Source: Betaproteobacteria bacterium (GTDB lineage: Bacteria; Pseudomonadota; Gammaproteobacteria; Burkholderiales; Casimicrobiaceae). Taken from it: 64,000 nucleotides of DNA. Below, one piece after another: positions 37,688-48,656 of this stretch. The stretch is taken from positions 1 to 64,000 of the forward strand of contig JAPUER010000060.1 in assembly GCA_027492485.1 (NCBI GenBank), written 5' to 3'. The notes beneath the pieces are model-generated. The model was not told where the DNA came from. It saw only the letters and a program-made list of their open reading frames with translations, and searched no databases. Position 1 is the first letter of the stretch; each line of letters begins with the position of its first letter. A program made the translations under genes and the position numbers.

Positions 37688-38910
37688 GACCGTCTCCGCT
37701 CGCGCTCGACCAACCGCTCTGGCTGTGCGCCTTCCGGCCGTTTTTCCTTGCCGCAGCGCTATCGGCTGCATTGCTCGTGGCGCTGTGGGGCTGCTTTCTG
37801 GGCTTCGGGTTGCCGCTGCCGCCGGTCGCCGGCGGGCCCTTTGTCTGGCATGCGCACGAACTGTTGTTCGGCTTTGCGCTTGCTGCTGTAGCCGGCTTCG
37901 CGCTCACCGCGGTGCCGGAGTTCACCGGCACCGCCGCCGTGACGGCGCGCCCGGTGCGGCGATTGTTTGCGCTGTGGCTCGCCGCGCGGGCGGCGTTTTG
38001 GGCCAGCGGCTGGCTCGGCACGCCGGCCCTCGTCGTGGCGGGCCTTGCCCACCTCGCGCTGGTCGTTGGTCTGATGCTGTTGCTGGCGCCGCGGCTGTTC
38101 GCCGATCCAGAGCGCAAACACCTCGCATTTCTCTGGAGCCCTATCGCGCTGGCGCTGCTGATGGCGGGTTTTTACGTCGACGCGATTGCCGGCAACGCGC
38201 CGGCCCGCTGGCTGCATGCGACGATCGGGCTGCTGATGGCGTTGATCGTGGTCGCGATGAGCCGCATCTCGATGCGCATCGTCAACGCCGCGCTCGAAGA
38301 ACGCGACAGCAGCGCCGACTACCGTGCCCGGCCGCCCAAACGCAATCTGGCGATTGTTTGCATCGCCGCCTATACGGTCGCCGAATTCGTTGCGCCCGGC
38401 GGTCGCGTCAGCGGCTGGCTGGCGCTCGCGGCCGCTGCGGCGCTATGTCATTTGCAGAGCGACTGGCACGTCGGCCGCGCGTTGCTGCGGCGCTGGCCGC
38501 TGATGCTGTTTTCGGTCTATGTGCTGATGGCGGCTGGCTACGCGCTGATGGGAATCGCGCTGGTGGCCGGCGTCGGCAGCCTCTCGACCGGTCGCCATCT
38601 GCTGACCGTCGGCGCGATCGGGCTCAGCATCTACGCGGTGCTCAATATCGCCGGCCGCATGCACTGCGGCCTGCCGCTCGACGAGCGCCGCTGGGTGCCG
38701 GCCGGCGCCGCCGCGCTATTCGCCGCGGCGGTCCTGCGCGCCGCCACGGCGCTGCCGGCGGCACCGGTGAATCTGTTGTTCGCAGGGTCTGCCTTGCTGT
38801 GGACGGCCAGCTTTGCCGCCTGGCTCTGGCATATGGCGCCGTTGCTGAGCGCCCCGCGTAGCGACGGCGCGGCGGGTTGCGCCGGTCCCGCCGACGCTGC
38901 CCACGAGTAA
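37681..38910 (+). CDS. nnrS: NnrS family heme/copper membrane protein
   Basis: A 409-aa integral membrane protein of the NnrS family with about twelve helices. NnrS proteins occur with denitrification and nitric-oxide stress genes; the Rhodobacter protein binds heme and copper. The family block WHAHELLFGFALAAVAGFALTAVPEFTG (read from residue 59) contains the conserved histidines, and further ones occur in HLQSDWHVGR and GRMHCGLPLDERR. The start is GTG at 37681, overlapping the ATPase end by seven bases. Its presence after a TonB-ABC import set is the main clue to that system's purpose. Confidence 0.9.
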   Translation: MLRPSPLALDQPLWLCAFRPFFLAAALSAALLVALWGCFLGFGLPLPPVAGGPFVWHAHELLFGFALAAVAGFALTAVPEFTGTAAVTARPVRRLFALWLAARAAFWASGWLGTPALVVAGLAHLALVVGLMLLLAPRLFADPERKHLAFLWSPIALALLMAGFYVDAIAGNAPARWLHATIGLLMALIVVAMSRISMRIVNAALEERDSSADYRARPPKRNLAIVCIAAYTVAEFVAPGGRVSGWLALAAAAALCHLQSDWHVGRALLRRWPLMLFSVYVLMAAGYALMGIALVAGVGSLSTGRHLLTVGAIGLSIYAVLNIAGRMHCGLPLDERRWVPAGAAALFAAAVLRAATALPAAPVNLLFAGSALLWTASFAAWLWHMAPLLSAPRSDGAAGCAGPADAAHE

Positions 38911-38935
38911 GCTTGCCGCGTCTTGCGAATCGGTG

Positions 38936-39004
38936 GTCGACTTTGGCCGAAATCAGGCGCCAAGCCCAGTTCAATCAACGTTTTCAGCAAAAAGCCATTA
39001 ACCG
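38936..39004 (+). repeat. Dispersed palindromic repeat, half copy C
   Basis: The right half of the family: GTCGAC, then AAGCCCAGTTCAAT and GTTTTCAGCAAAAAGCCATT. It fills the gap between the convergent nnrS and glnE genes, ending one base before the glnE stop codon. Confidence 0.65.
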
Positions 39005-39005
39005 G

Positions 39006-41639
39006 TCACGCCGCCATCACGGCGTCGTAGAACGAACGGATGGCGTCGCGTTCTTCGGCATATTCGCCGAGCGGCACGGCGGCCCGTTCGGCGCCTTGCA
39101 GCCGGATCGCATGCTGGCGCGAACGTAGCGTGCGGTAGGCGTTGGCCGCCGCGCGGCCAGCCTCGGCGCCGACCAGTCCAAGCTCGCCGGCGCGGATCGC
39201 CAGCGCGATGTTGCCGTGATCGGCGCGCATCGTCGGCTGCGCGGCGCCGTAGCGCAGCACCAGCGCCTGCACTGCAAACTCCATATCGACCAGGCCGCCG
39301 CTGTCATGCTTCAGGTCGAACAGCTCGCCGGCCTTGCGATTGGGATGCCCTTCGGCCACCCGTGCCCGCATCTCGATCACGTCGGCGCGTAACTTCGGCC
39401 AGTCGCGCGGACGGGCGATGATTTCGTCGCGGATGCGCTCGAAGGCAGCACCGATGGCCTTGTCGCCAGCGGCGAAGCGGGCACGGGTCAGCGCCTGATG
39501 CTCCCAGGTCCAGGCCTTGTCGCGCTGGTACTCGGCATACGCGCCGACGGTGGACAGCAGCAGGCCGGCGGCGCCGTCGGGACGCAGGCGGACGTCGATG
39601 TCGTAGGCGCGACCGGCGGCCGTCATCGTGGTCAGCCAGCTCTGCAGCCGCTGCGCGACGCGGGTGAGCGCATCGCGATGCTCGACGGCGTCGTCCGGCA
39701 TCAGAAAGATCAGATCGAGATCGCTGGCGTAGCCAAGCTCCTTGCCTCCCCAGCGCCCGTAGGCGATGACCGCCACGCGCGCCGCCGGCGGCAGTTTGGC
39801 AGCGCCCAGCAGGTGCGCCAGCGTCACCTCCACCACGGCATCGGCCAGTGCCGACAGATGGTCGGAGAGGATTTCCAGCGGCAACAAACCGGCGATGTCT
39901 TTCAGCAGCAGCCGGAACGTCTCGTTCTGCTGGAAGTGCCGGATGCCGTCGATCGCGCGCTCGGCGTCGTCGCCGGCATCGCTGAAGCGGGCTGCGAGAT
40001 CGCGGCGCCAGGCCGCGTAGTCGATCGGCGTGGCAAGCGTGCGGCCATCCATCAGTTCATCGAGCAGGAGCGGATGCCGCGTCACATAGCGCAGTGCCCA
40101 GTCGCTGGCGGCGGCGAGGTCGATCACGCGGTCCAGCACCTGCGGCCGCTCGATCATCAAGGCCAGATAACTCGAGCGCGACGCCACCGCCAACAGCAGA
40201 TCGAGCGTGCGTTTGCAGGCGGCATCGGGCAGCGGTGTGCGGGCGGCGTAGCCGACGGTTGCCTGCATCAGCCGCCGGAAACGTTCGCCGCTGGCGGCGG
40301 GCAATGCGCGCACGCGGCTGCTGTCCAGCGTGGTGGCGATGTATGCGGCGGTGCTCTCGGCATCGGTGTAGCCCGCCGCGGCGAGTGTTGCCGCATCCAC
40401 CGGCCCGCCGGCGACCGGCGCCGCGGCGGGGGCGCCGCCCGTGATGCGCGCGGCGGTGTCGTCGCTGACGCCGAAGGCACCGGTCAGCGTGCCGTCGAAG
40501 AAAGCGGCGACGTCGCTCCGCGTGCGTTCAAGCTGGGTGTCGAACGCAGCCGCATCGCCGAAGCCAAGCGCGATCGCCAGCTCATTGCGCTCGGCGCCGT
40601 CGCGCGGCAGCATCTGCGTCTGCTGGTCGTCGCGGTACTGCAGCACGTGTTCGACGCGACGCAGCAGGCGGTAGTGATTGGCTAAGGTGCCGGCTTGCGC
40701 CGCCGTGATGTTGCCGGCAGCAGCCAGCGCCTGCAATGCGGGAACGGTCGGCCTGGAGCGCAAGGCAAGGTCGCGCCCGCCGCGGACGAGTTGGCGCAAC
40801 TGCGCGCCGAATTCCAGCTCGCGGATGCCACCGCGGCCGAGTTTGACGTTGTTGGCATCGTTCTTTTCGGCGCGCAACTGGGCATGCAGCTCGCGCATGC
40901 CGGCCACCGCGTCGAAATCGAGGTAGCGGCGAAACACGAACGGCGTGGTCAGCGACGCCAGCGCCGGCCCCAGCGTGCCGCAGGCGACCCGCGCCTTCAG
41001 CCAGGCCAGACGCTCCCACATGCGGCCCTGGGCCACGAAATACTGCTCCAGAAAATCGAGCGAGGGCACCATCGGCCCGGCATCGCCGTAGGGGCGCAAG
41101 CGGGTATCGACGCGGAACACGAATTCGCCGTCGATGTCCTGATTGAGCGTGCGGGTGATGCGTTTGGCCAGCAGGTTGAGCGAATCCATCGCGTCGGCGT
41201 CCGGTTCGTCGCAGATGTAGACGACATCGATGTCGGACGATGCATTCAGCTCCTGTGCGCCCAGCTTGCCCATGGCGACGGTGGAGAAGCCACAGGGCGG
41301 CCGGGTGCTGCCGAAAATGGCCTGACTGTGGGCCGCGGTCGCGGCGGTCAGCGCAAGATCAGCAAAATCGGATAAATCGGTAACCAGTTCATCGAGAGGT
41401 GCCGTCATGGCCAGGTCCCGCAGTACCGTGCGCAACATCAACTCGCGGCGCATGCGGCGCAGAACGTCGTCGACTGTTGTCGCGTCGACCGTCGCCAGCT
41501 CGTGCCGCCAGTCCGTCAGCGCCGGCCGTTCGCCGATGCTGGCGATGACCCGCTCGTACAGCGGCGCGTCGCGGCGGGCGACACGCTGCACAAATCGGCT
41601 GTAATTGAACGCAATGGCGCGGCCCTGAGTCTCATCCAT
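39006..41639 (-). CDS. glnE: Bifunctional glutamine synthetase adenylyltransferase/deadenylase
   Basis: An 877-aa enzyme that adenylylates glutamine synthetase under nitrogen excess and removes the AMP under limitation. The N-terminal (removing) nucleotidyltransferase domain has FSTVAMGKLGAQELNASSDIDVVYI. The C-terminal (adding) domain has IAYGRWGGKELGYASDLDLIFLM; each shows the G...D.D metal-binding pattern. Both are followed by PII-uridylyltransferase-like helical domains. It is slightly shorter than E. coli GlnE, as is usual outside enterics. It is divergent from yhdP. Confidence 0.95.
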   Translation of the reverse strand: MDETQGRAIAFNYSRFVQRVARRDAPLYERVIASIGERPALTDWRHELATVDATTVDDVLRRMRRELMLRTVLRDLAMTAPLDELVTDLSDFADLALTAATAAHSQAIFGSTRPPCGFSTVAMGKLGAQELNASSDIDVVYICDEPDADAMDSLNLLAKRITRTLNQDIDGEFVFRVDTRLRPYGDAGPMVPSLDFLEQYFVAQGRMWERLAWLKARVACGTLGPALASLTTPFVFRRYLDFDAVAGMRELHAQLRAEKNDANNVKLGRGGIRELEFGAQLRQLVRGGRDLALRSRPTVPALQALAAAGNITAAQAGTLANHYRLLRRVEHVLQYRDDQQTQMLPRDGAERNELAIALGFGDAAAFDTQLERTRSDVAAFFDGTLTGAFGVSDDTAARITGGAPAAAPVAGGPVDAATLAAAGYTDAESTAAYIATTLDSSRVRALPAASGERFRRLMQATVGYAARTPLPDAACKRTLDLLLAVASRSSYLALMIERPQVLDRVIDLAAASDWALRYVTRHPLLLDELMDGRTLATPIDYAAWRRDLAARFSDAGDDAERAIDGIRHFQQNETFRLLLKDIAGLLPLEILSDHLSALADAVVEVTLAHLLGAAKLPPAARVAVIAYGRWGGKELGYASDLDLIFLMPDDAVEHRDALTRVAQRLQSWLTTMTAAGRAYDIDVRLRPDGAAGLLLSTVGAYAEYQRDKAWTWEHQALTRARFAAGDKAIGAAFERIRDEIIARPRDWPKLRADVIEMRARVAEGHPNRKAGELFDLKHDSGGLVDMEFAVQALVLRYGAAQPTMRADHGNIALAIRAGELGLVGAEAGRAAANAYRTLRSRQHAIRLQGAERAAVPLGEYAEERDAIRSFYDAVMAA

Positions 41640-41673
41640 ATCGGGAAATTAACGTCGATACAATGCCTTGAGT

Positions 41674-44600
41674 ATGCAGGAGAAAGCCGGTTCTGCCGCT
41701 GACAGTGGCGCCCCCCAGGCGGAGCCGGACAAACCGTCCCCGGTTTGTGTGCCGCTGCACGTACCGCTGCATCTACCTCTTTGGCGCCGCTGGACCGGCC
41801 ATGGCATCCGCCTCACATTTTGGTCGATGCTGGTGCTGACGCTGCTGTTTGCCGCCGCGGTGGCCGTCACCCGCTTCTGGCTGGTGCCGAATGCCGATAG
41901 CTTTCGGCCGCGCGTCGTCGAGGAACTGACCCGCCTGTCCGGCCAACGCGTCGTCATCGGGGGCTTCGAGGCCGGCTGGAATGGCTGGTCGCCGGAACTG
42001 AAGATGACGCGCCTACAGATGCTCGACGCGCGCGGCCGCACACTGTTGCAACTGCCGGAGGTCGACACCACGATCTCATGGCGTTCGCTGTTCTTCTTCG
42101 AGCCGCGATTGAGTGCGCTCACGGTACGGGCGCCACGGGTGATCGTGCGGCGAACGGCCGAGAACGCGCTGACCGTCGCCGGCATCGATCTCGATCTGTC
42201 GGCGCAGACCGACGGCGACAGTGGCCTGATCGAGTGGCTGCTCAAGCAACGGCTGGTGCAGATTTACGGCGGCGAGATCGAATGGCAGGACGAGTGGCGC
42301 AAGCTGCCGCCGCTGCGTCTGCGCAACGTGAATATCCGGCTGCAGAACGATGGTCGCCGCCACGCGGTCGGCATGACGGCGACACCGCCGACCGAGCTTG
42401 CGGCTCCGCTCGATCTGCGCTGTGAGTTTTCCGGTACCGAGCTGCGCAAGGTCAGCGACTGGGATGGCCTGGCCTATTTGCGCACCGACTACGCCAACAT
42501 CGGCGTGCTGAGCCGCTATTTGCCCCTGCCCGTGCAGATTTCGCGCGGCGAGGGCGGCATGCAGGTGTGGTTCGAATTCGACGACGGCAAGCCCGTCGCC
42601 GTCACCACCGATATGGTCGTGCGCAACGCCAGGCTGCAATTGCCGTCGGTGGCCTCCGGCGCGTTCGGGGGCGAGCGCGCGCAGGGTGGCGCATCCGCAG
42701 CGACGGCGAACACTGCAATGACGCCGGAGCCGATCGATCTGGTGACGCTGAGCGGTCGTCTGTCGTGGCGCGAGAAGCACGTCAGCGGCAGCGATCCGGC
42801 GACGGCGGTGACGCAGCAGCGCTGGTCGGTGCGTGACCTCGTTGCCGTGACCACCAGTGGTTTGCATGCCCCGTCGAGCAACGGCGAGGTGCTGGTCGAC
42901 TACCGCGGCGGTCAGGTCACGGGTGGCTCGCTGCGGGCACCGGCGATCGACGTGGGCGCTGCGACGCCATTGGTCAAGACCTTGCCGCTGCCCGCCGATG
43001 TAGTCGCCCGCTGGCAGTCGCTGCAACCGACCGGTGCTTTGCGCAACATCGATCTGCGCTGGCGGGACGATGGCGAGCAGTCACGCCTCGGCCGCTTTCA
43101 TGCCGAAGGCTCGGTGGACCTCGACGGTTTGGGCTGGCGCGCGCACGGCAGCATGCCTGGCGTGTCCGGGCTCAGCGCGCGCCTGAACGGCTCCACCCGT
43201 GAAGGCGAGGCCCGCCTCACGGTGGGCGACCCGGCGCCTAGCGAGGGCAAGCGCAACCCGCTGGCGATCCGGATGACGACCAAAACGCCTGCTGCGCCGG
43301 AGACGAAACAGCCACTCGTGCTCGATTTCGGTACCACGTTCACGGCGCCGCTGACGTTCGATGCATTTCGCGGCAAGCTGCTGTGGAAACGTTCGGTGGC
43401 GGTCGACAGCAGCGTCAACCTGCATGTCGACGCGTCCGACATGGAGGTGGGCAACGCCGATGCGCTGGCGAAGTTTGCCGGTAGCTGGGACAACGACAAA
43501 CTGGGGCCGGGGGTGTCGAACATCAGCGGCACGCTGGTTCGCGCCGACGCCACGTCGGTTCATCGCTATTTGCCAACCAGCGTCAGCACGCATACGCGGG
43601 ACTGGCTGCGTCAGGCTATCGTCAAGGGCGAAGCGCGGGATGCCAGGTTCACCGTCAAGGGCGCGCTGTGGCACTTTCCGTTCCACAACGATCAGCATGG
43701 CGTGTTCGAAATCGACGCCCAGGTCGCCGGTGGCGTGCTCGACTATGCCGATCACTGGCCGCGGGCGGAAGCGATCAACACCCGTTTGCTGTTCCGCGGC
43801 AGCAGCTTGCAGGCGCAGGTCGCCGGCGCCGTGATTGCCGGCGTGCCGGTGGCGGCGACCGACGTCAGGATCGCCGACATGAGCGGCACGCCCGCCGTGC
43901 TTGAAATCAAAGGCAGCGCTGCCGGGCCGATGGATGCGTTTCTGCATTGGGTGGCTGTGAGCCCGGTGAACGGCTGGCTCGACGGCTTTCTGACCAACGC
44001 CAAGGCGAGCGGTGCTGCACGGTTGAGCCTGAGCATGAGCATGCCGCTGAACGACACCGAAAAAACCCAGGTCAACGGCGAATTGACGCTGGCCGGAAAC
44101 CGCATCGATCTCGGTGGTGACATTCCTGCTCTCGATGCCGTCAACGGCCGACTGCGCTTTAGCCAGGCGGAGGTGCGCGCCACCGACATCACGGCCGAGG
44201 CGCTGGGTGGTCCGCTGCGGCTGTCGATCGGCACCGAGGCGGGGCGGGTGAAGGCCCATGCCAGCGGCACGGCGATGCTCGAGCGTGTGCGCGAGCGCTA
44301 CCCCTATCCGCTGGTCGACCAGCTTGCCGGCAGTGCACAGTGGCAACTCGATTTCATGCAGCCGCCGAAGACACCAGCCGCTGCTCCGAACGCGGCGAAC
44401 GCGCCCGAGGGCGGCTTGCAACTGACGGCCACCGCCGTCCAGCCACGCTGGCCGCTGGACAACATCATGCAAGTGGGCACGACGGCGCGCGACACGACCA
44501 TCCCGATCAAGGCCATCGTGGCGCGCACGCCACTTGAGCGTGGCCGCGACCGCGTCACGGTGGATATTCCCGGTCAGTTGCATTCGATACTGGAGCGTTC

Positions 44601-45948
44601 GGCGCCGTCTGCGGCCGGCCTGCGCACGGTCGAGCGGGCGACGCTCGATCTCGGCACCCAGCGCACGGCACTGCCCAATCGCGGCTACGCACTCCGCGGC
44701 GAGCTCGCGCGCATCGACGCCGACGTCGCGATGACGCTGCTGACGTCGGCGTCGGCGGCGGGCGGCAAGGCGGTTGGTGGTCTGACCAGTGAAAGCAACA
44801 GCGCCGACTTCGTCAACATCAACCTTCGCGCCAGCGAAGCGGTGCTTTACGGCCACCGCTTCAACGATGTCTCGCTGCGTGCCCAGCCGTCCGGTCAGCG
44901 CTGGCGACTGGCGCTGCGCAGCAAGGAGGCCACCGGCGCCATTGCGCTGGACACCCAGGCGGAAACCGGCGCGGTGGATGCCGTGTCGATTCGCCTGCAA
45001 CGGCTGTCATTCCCGGCCGCAGTAACCCCGGCACCCGGCAGTCCGCTCGCCGCGTCGACGGCCGGCGCAACGACCCAGGATTCATCGCGCTGGCCCAAGC
45101 TCGATCTGGTTGCGGATGCCTTCGTCAGCGAAGGGCGCGAACTCGGCAAACTCGAGGTGCGCGCACAGCCGTCCCGCGACGAGTGGCGGATCGAGCTGGT
45201 CAAACTATCCAGTGCCGATGGCAGCATCGAGGCGAAGGGCCGGTGGCGGCCGTCGGTGACCTCCGCGTCGCCGGCGACCATTGGCGACACGAAGGTCGAT
45301 GTCGCTTTGCGCTGGGGCGACGCCGGCAAGTTCATGAGCCGCTTCGGATTGCCGAAAGGCGTCGAGCGCGGGCCCGGCACCCTGACCGGGACGCTGCATT
45401 GGGCAGGCAGCCCATCGCAGTTCAACTACGCCCGTCTCGGCGGCAAGTTCACGCTGGAAACGGCCGGCGGCCGCTTCACCGAGATGGAGCCGGGCATCGC
45501 CAAGTTACTTGGCGTGTTGTCGCTGCAATCGCTGCCACGGCGGTTGACATTCAACTTCGACGATCTGTTTGGCAAGGGCTTCGCGTTCGACGAGGTCAAA
45601 GCCGAGGTCGCCATCGCCGACGGCGTGGCGCGCACCGATGGTTTTGCCATCAACGGTCCGTCGGCCCGCGTCCAGATCCGGGGCAGCGCCGACATCAATC
45701 GCGAGACCCAGGATCTGCAGGTGCGCGTGTACCCGAGCCTGTCGACCGCGACGGCGATTGGTATCGGCCTGGTGACGGCGAACCCGGCCATCGGTGCGGC
45801 GGCATTGCTCGGTCAGAAGCTTGCCCGTGACCCGATCGAGCGCATGTTGATGCAGGAGTTTGAAGTCAAGGGCACCTGGGCGAATCCCGACGTCAAGCAG
45901 ACACGCGCCATCGCCGCAGGCGCCGGCACGCCGGCGACCGTCCAGTGA
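41674..45948 (+). CDS. yhdP: YhdP family AsmA-like protein
   Basis: A 1424-aa protein with one N-terminal membrane anchor (about residues 45-68) and a very long periplasmic part made of repeated beta-rich segments, ending in an AsmA-like C-terminal region. E. coli YhdP, TamB and YdbH are bridge-like proteins carrying phospholipid to the outer membrane; by length and layout this belongs to the same group. The ATG at 41674 is preferred over an in-frame TTG six bases earlier. Neither has a strong ribosome binding site. Confidence 0.88.
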   Translation: MQEKAGSAADSGAPQAEPDKPSPVCVPLHVPLHLPLWRRWTGHGIRLTFWSMLVLTLLFAAAVAVTRFWLVPNADSFRPRVVEELTRLSGQRVVIGGFEAGWNGWSPELKMTRLQMLDARGRTLLQLPEVDTTISWRSLFFFEPRLSALTVRAPRVIVRRTAENALTVAGIDLDLSAQTDGDSGLIEWLLKQRLVQIYGGEIEWQDEWRKLPPLRLRNVNIRLQNDGRRHAVGMTATPPTELAAPLDLRCEFSGTELRKVSDWDGLAYLRTDYANIGVLSRYLPLPVQISRGEGGMQVWFEFDDGKPVAVTTDMVVRNARLQLPSVASGAFGGERAQGGASAATANTAMTPEPIDLVTLSGRLSWREKHVSGSDPATAVTQQRWSVRDLVAVTTSGLHAPSSNGEVLVDYRGGQVTGGSLRAPAIDVGAATPLVKTLPLPADVVARWQSLQPTGALRNIDLRWRDDGEQSRLGRFHAEGSVDLDGLGWRAHGSMPGVSGLSARLNGSTREGEARLTVGDPAPSEGKRNPLAIRMTTKTPAAPETKQPLVLDFGTTFTAPLTFDAFRGKLLWKRSVAVDSSVNLHVDASDMEVGNADALAKFAGSWDNDKLGPGVSNISGTLVRADATSVHRYLPTSVSTHTRDWLRQAIVKGEARDARFTVKGALWHFPFHNDQHGVFEIDAQVAGGVLDYADHWPRAEAINTRLLFRGSSLQAQVAGAVIAGVPVAATDVRIADMSGTPAVLEIKGSAAGPMDAFLHWVAVSPVNGWLDGFLTNAKASGAARLSLSMSMPLNDTEKTQVNGELTLAGNRIDLGGDIPALDAVNGRLRFSQAEVRATDITAEALGGPLRLSIGTEAGRVKAHASGTAMLERVRERYPYPLVDQLAGSAQWQLDFMQPPKTPAAAPNAANAPEGGLQLTATAVQPRWPLDNIMQVGTTARDTTIPIKAIVARTPLERGRDRVTVDIPGQLHSILERSAPSAAGLRTVERATLDLGTQRTALPNRGYALRGELARIDADVAMTLLTSASAAGGKAVGGLTSESNSADFVNINLRASEAVLYGHRFNDVSLRAQPSGQRWRLALRSKEATGAIALDTQAETGAVDAVSIRLQRLSFPAAVTPAPGSPLAASTAGATTQDSSRWPKLDLVADAFVSEGRELGKLEVRAQPSRDEWRIELVKLSSADGSIEAKGRWRPSVTSASPATIGDTKVDVALRWGDAGKFMSRFGLPKGVERGPGTLTGTLHWAGSPSQFNYARLGGKFTLETAGGRFTEMEPGIAKLLGVLSLQSLPRRLTFNFDDLFGKGFAFDEVKAEVAIADGVARTDGFAINGPSARVQIRGSADINRETQDLQVRVYPSLSTATAIGIGLVTANPAIGAAALLGQKLARDPIERMLMQEFEVKGTWANPDVKQTRAIAAGAGTPATVQ

Positions 45949-45970
45949 TCTGCGGCGGCGTTGTCGTGCC

Positions 45971-46840
45971 TTACCGGCCCTTCGGCAGGAACAGTTCCGG
46001 CTCGACGCTGGTGCCGTTCAGATAGACCGACCAGTGCAAATGCGGCCCGCTGGCACGCCCGGTGGCGCCCGAACGGGCAACCGCTTGCCCCCGACGCACG
46101 CTGTCGCCGACCCTGGCGTCCCATTCGCTCAAATGGCAAAACAGGCTGAGCAGGCCGTTGCCGTGGTCGATGAACATGGTCTTGCCGCAAAAGTAGTAGT
46201 CCCCGACGTCGAGCACGACGCCATCACCCGGCGCCAGCACAGGCGTGCCGGTCATGACCGCGACGTCGAGTCCGGCGTGCGGCGCTCGCGGTTTGCCGTT
46301 GAGCACCCGTGATCCGCCAAAGCGGCCGGATAGTCGGCCTCTGGCGGGCTGCACGAAGGCGGCATCGGTGACGGCACTGTCGCGCCATTGCGAGCGAACG
46401 GATTTCAGGTGCGCGGACTCGCGCTCGATGCGGGCCATGATGTCGGCCGGCGGCTCGACCATCGCCTGGTCGCGCAGGGTAACGCGCTGAACCGGATAGC
46501 GCTTCGGCTTGACGGTGAACGCGATCGATCGTGCCGATCCATCCGGCGCGCGAACTTCGATTTGCTGCTCGCCGGGTGCCGTCGAAAGCGGCAAACCGAC
46601 CGCAGCGATCCACTGCCTGCCTTGTCTACTGACCCACACGGGTGTACCGTCGCGAGTCACCACCGGTTTCGCCTGAGCGGCGTCACCCACCGCAATGAGT
46701 GCCACGCCACCGGGGACGCGCGACTCACGGGGCAGGGAGCCGGCACTTGCGTTGTGCGAGGCAATGAGCCCGCCAGCGACCACAGTCGCCAGCAGCGCTT
46801 CGCGCACAATCGCCGTCAGCCAAAGGCCGCTATTTGCCAT
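45971..46840 (-). CDS. M23 family metallopeptidase (LytM domain)
   Basis: A 289-aa exported peptidase with a membrane-anchor or signal segment near residues 12-33, an Ig-like N-terminal part (about 55-120), and the LytM domain at the C-terminus. Zinc ligands are visible as HAGLD (HxxxD) and the HLH of GPHLHWSVY, so the domain looks catalytically complete. It would cut or bind peptidoglycan cross-links. Its start directly follows the stop of the Smr gene, so they share a transcript. Confidence 0.9.
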   Translation of the reverse strand: MANSGLWLTAIVREALLATVVAGGLIASHNASAGSLPRESRVPGGVALIAVGDAAQAKPVVTRDGTPVWVSRQGRQWIAAVGLPLSTAPGEQQIEVRAPDGSARSIAFTVKPKRYPVQRVTLRDQAMVEPPADIMARIERESAHLKSVRSQWRDSAVTDAAFVQPARGRLSGRFGGSRVLNGKPRAPHAGLDVAVMTGTPVLAPGDGVVLDVGDYYFCGKTMFIDHGNGLLSLFCHLSEWDARVGDSVRRGQAVARSGATGRASGPHLHWSVYLNGTSVEPELFLPKGR

Positions 46841-47584
46841 CTATTTGCTCCCGCGCAGCAGTACCAGCACGGCGCCGCTGCCGCCACCGTGCGGGCGGGG
46901 CTCGCAGTACGCGAGCACCTCGTCCTTGTGTTGCAGCCAGCGCCTGACCTTGTTGCGCAGCACCGGCAATTTCTGGTGGCTCGACAGCCCCTTGCCGTGA
47001 ATGATGCGAACGCAGCGCCAGCCGGCCAGCCGCGCCATGCGCATGAACTCCAGCAAGGCGGCATGCGCTTCGTCCTGATTGTGGTGATGGAGATCGATTT
47101 CGGCATTGATCGTCCACTCGCCGCGCCGCAGCTTGCGCAGCAGGTCAGGGCTGACGCCGCTGCGCAGATAGCTTTGCTCATCCTCGATATCGGCGCCGAT
47201 GTCCCAACTCATCGGGCTTGGGTTGACGGCCAACTGGCTGGCGGCCAGCGCGGCCAGCTCGTCCGCGTGGCGGTGCTTCGCGTGCGGCGCCGGGCGCACA
47301 TGGCCGGCGTCGGCCCGCGGCGCCACGCGCAGCGGCTCCACATCCTGCACCGCGGCGCGAAACGCAGCGAGGTCATCCGTGCTGGGCGCCGCGTACGCCT
47401 GCAACGGGCGAAAGTAGTCGGCGAAACGCTCGGGAGCACGCGCGGTATCGGTCGCCGGCGCGGCGGTTTCACGCCGCTCGAACGACGAGGCAACGCGTTC
47501 GGCCGCCCGCCGCTCCTTGCGGGCAGTCTTGCGCTCCTGTTTCAACAGTGAAGCAAGATCGGCAAGGTCGTTCGCGGACGCCAT
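46841..47584 (-). CDS. Smr domain protein
   Basis: A 247-aa cytoplasmic protein. An Arg/Glu-rich charged N-terminus (about 1-60, probably helical) and an Ala-rich linker precede a C-terminal Smr domain with INAEIDLHHHNQDEA and VRIIHGKGLSS. Stand-alone Smr proteins are nicking endonucleases or RNA-cleaving enzymes in some bacteria, and the HGKG motif is present here. The particular substrate is unknown. Confidence 0.88.
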   Translation of the reverse strand: MASANDLADLASLLKQERKTARKERRAAERVASSFERRETAAPATDTARAPERFADYFRPLQAYAAPSTDDLAAFRAAVQDVEPLRVAPRADAGHVRPAPHAKHRHADELAALAASQLAVNPSPMSWDIGADIEDEQSYLRSGVSPDLLRKLRRGEWTINAEIDLHHHNQDEAHAALLEFMRMARLAGWRCVRIIHGKGLSSHQKLPVLRNKVRRWLQHKDEVLAYCEPRPHGGGSGAVLVLLRGSK

Positions 47585-47624
47585 GTCTGGTGCCAGGCGC
47601 TTCTGCTACTGCGGCGCCGACGCG

Positions 47625-48629
<1,005 letters not shown>

Positions 48630-48656
48630 TCAGGTCAGGCGGGTTGTGCGGCGGCG

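Noticed and set aside
43081..45000. A 640-codon minus-strand frame opposite yhdP
   Set aside because: It is Arg/His/Ala-rich without domains, and antisense to a clear AsmA-like protein.
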